From positions 16,541,385 to 16,605,384 of the forward strand of contig NC_088295.1 in assembly GCF_032854445.1 (NCBI RefSeq): a stretch of DNA of 64,000 bases, read 5' to 3'. This document shows, one piece after another, positions 62,156 to 64,000 of the stretch (within the stretch, counting starts at the first letter, position 1; every line of letters begins with the position of its first letter). Below the pieces are notes generated by a model, which searched no databases, was not told where the DNA came from, and worked only from the letters and a program-made list of their open reading frames with translations. This DNA is from Liolophura sinensis. Its lineage: Eukaryota; Mollusca; Polyplacophora; Chitonida; Chitonidae. The translations under genes were made by a program, and so were the position numbers.

Positions 62156-64000
62156 TTACAGGCTACTTTTTGGTCTTAGGTACAGATCTTTCGTCAGCAT
62201 TGATGTTATACAGGGAATCTGTTTCTTGTTGGTCATGTGTGCCTTAGCGGCGTTGGACTCAAACTCATAAGCCACCTTTCTGTTGACTCTGGTCATCACA
62301 GACAGCAGGTCCATGGTTTTGCCATGCTGTTTCAGCATCTGGATGAGGGCCTGGCAGAACCATGAGCCATTGGTTGAATTCCTCCAAGAGAAGAAACCTG
62401 AATATACATAAAACAATACAATGCTTTTAAAAAAAAATAGTAAAGACAATGAACCAAAAACGAAATCTTTCTAAATGCTACATTTACTTAATGACAATCA
62501 GGGCTTCTGTTCAACAGTATTAATTTTGATAGGAAGATCACCATCACTACTAGTTGTTGTGATTTGTGGTCAGACTACTTATTTATCTGTTTATTTGATT
62601 GGTGTTCCAAGCATTGTTGTGGGAGAGGGGTCAGACTACTGCTGACTGCTCATAAAATGGGCAGTCTATATCTAAAAACTATATTCCCTAATTCCCCTGA
62701 TTTTTGGGACACCTGGCCTGCTCTTTTAAGCCAATATACATGGAATTGTAGCTGGAATATTAAGTTTCTTCTTTTCACACAGTTAGTCCATCTAATGAAC
62801 AGCATATTCATATCTTTTTCCAACAAAACTGGGAGAGACATGTAATTCTTTGCTTCAGCACCACTAATATCTGTCCCAAAAATTAGAAGAATTAGGACCT
62901 CTGGCAGACTGAGGAAGGTATCTGACATTGGGTACATGTCAGTATGAACAGGTTGTATGTACACACCTGTCATTAAACACACCTGCTCAACACATATAAA
63001 ACAAGTTATTTCCTTGGACTTGTTTTCAGAATATGTCATAACTTGTACCTGGCATAATTTCTGTCACAACATATAGTGATTTCATTATATTTCAGACAAG
63101 TTATACTATGGTAATATGCACCAGCTATGTTAAGTGGGTCGATGGGCTCCATTACCACCATAAAGGACATGTCATGAAACCAAAAACTGTGTAAAATTGG
63201 GTGAATAATTAAAAATAATCCTGATGTAAGAGTTAATATAACTTGGGCGAATCAGTAGTTAGAAGAGAAGCTCCAGTCATAAAAACTACCTGGCACCACC
63301 GAGTAGGCCATGAGAAAGTCTGCCTCTGACGGTATCCTGTGTACTGTAGCTGCGTCCACTTCATCCATCGTCTCTTCTCCTGCCCCGTCAGACTTCTCGA
63401 CACCATGATCTAAACGCGTCCCTCTGCAGGCCTGCATTAGGTACAGACCAATAAAACAGAGTACAACAACATCAACATGAACTGCAGCATTTTGTCAGGC
63501 AAAGCTGTGATGAAACCATAAATACAAAAAATTTTGTTATACACATCTACTTAAGACCTTCAAATTTCAAGAGTGCTACCAAAAAACTTCGAAAATGAAG
63601 GCCTGCTACTTAAATGGTGTGCTTTGTAAGCATGCAACTTGACATTCTGGAGTGTATTCATACCATCATTTCTTCTCCAGGAGGATCAGACAAAGAATTG
63701 TATACAAAAGATATCCAATGTGGATTTCAATATTAATTATAAAATACATTTCTGGACTTGTCAAACTAACATATCAGAATGTCCCACTGACAAGTTGATC
63801 AGAAGCACTTTATATTATCGTAAAATATTTCAAACCCTATCTGGTCTAAATAAAAAGGAACATATCACCACTGAAATGAATGTGAATGAAAATTCGTGAA
63901 ATGTTGACTGTAAATGTAACTTGCACGACTGTTAATTACAGTTGTTAGTACCTGAATGAAGAAGAGTTTAGGTTTGCCAATCAGACTTCTGCAGTTATGC
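62156..64000 (-). CDS. CASP: caspase C: caspase-3/7-like, 3' part, continues past the right edge
   Basis: Exons seen: up to 64000-63952 (partial, HNCRSLIGKPKLFFIQ), 63431-63290 and 62397-62156, all joining in phase. The second carries the canonical active site ACRGTRLDHG (QACRG with the preceding Gln), and the last the small subunit: GFFSWRNSTNGSWFCQ with the S1 Arg intact, VMTRVNRKVAYEFES, NKKQIPCITSMLTKDLYL, ending RPKSSL and stop. Intron positions match caspases A and B, so it is the third member of the tandem set, but it is more diverged and has QACRG where A and B have QACQG. The linker (KSDGAGEETMDEVDAATV) contains a DEVD-like site that could be the processing site. The large-subunit start is outside the window. 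Confidence 0.93.

Noticed and set aside
1-64000. Functional tRNA genes
   Set aside because: Every tRNA-like A/B-box match is the head of a SINE or too diverged to fold as a tRNA; none was convincing.

Overview
The window looks like nuclear DNA of a marine lophotrochozoan invertebrate, most likely a mollusc (a brachiopod is not excluded). The reasons are intron-rich genes with short exons and GT-AG introns, AT-rich non-coding DNA, many tRNA-derived SINEs (several with clear target-site duplications), and a local cluster of caspase-3/7-like genes. Species cannot be read from the sequence. Most open frames in the window are chance frames in introns or repeats. The real genes were found by linking short exons through splice sites, reading phase and similarity between paralogues.

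Left half (about 6.0 to 37.7 kb): two related multi-exon genes lie tail to tail. The plus-strand gene (6045-20387, 22 exons seen, about 1,095 residues without its first exon) starts with a region that reads like the polysaccharide-monooxygenase-like (SCE4755-type) family. It continues through several CHRD-like beta modules, then a 296-residue Thr/Pro mucin exon, and ends in a peritrophin-A chitin-binding domain. The minus-strand gene (37701-22329) has matching exons in the same order and mostly the same phases, but only a short Thr/Ser linker and no recognisable chitin-binding end. I take them as an inverted duplication that diverged at the C terminus. A secreted, chitin- or matrix-associated role is an inference. 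Neither first exon (signal peptide, N-terminal His) was found.

Right half (44.0 to 64.0 kb): three caspases on the minus strand in tandem. Two are complete four-exon effector-type genes (262 and 257 residues) and the third runs off the right edge. The first has an altered substrate-pocket motif (AWWN in place of SWRN).

Repeats: two introns of the plus-strand gene carry minisatellites that begin at the exon's own splice donor, so they hold many donor-like copies. A 2-kb, 56-bp satellite of about 36 units, most holding a YY1-like GCCGCCATTTC core, lies between the second and third caspases. Other tandem repeats lie at 5.3, 16.6, 34.4, 40.7, 48.4 and 50.0 kb. No CRISPR array, rRNA gene, functional tRNA gene or retrovirus-like element was recognised.
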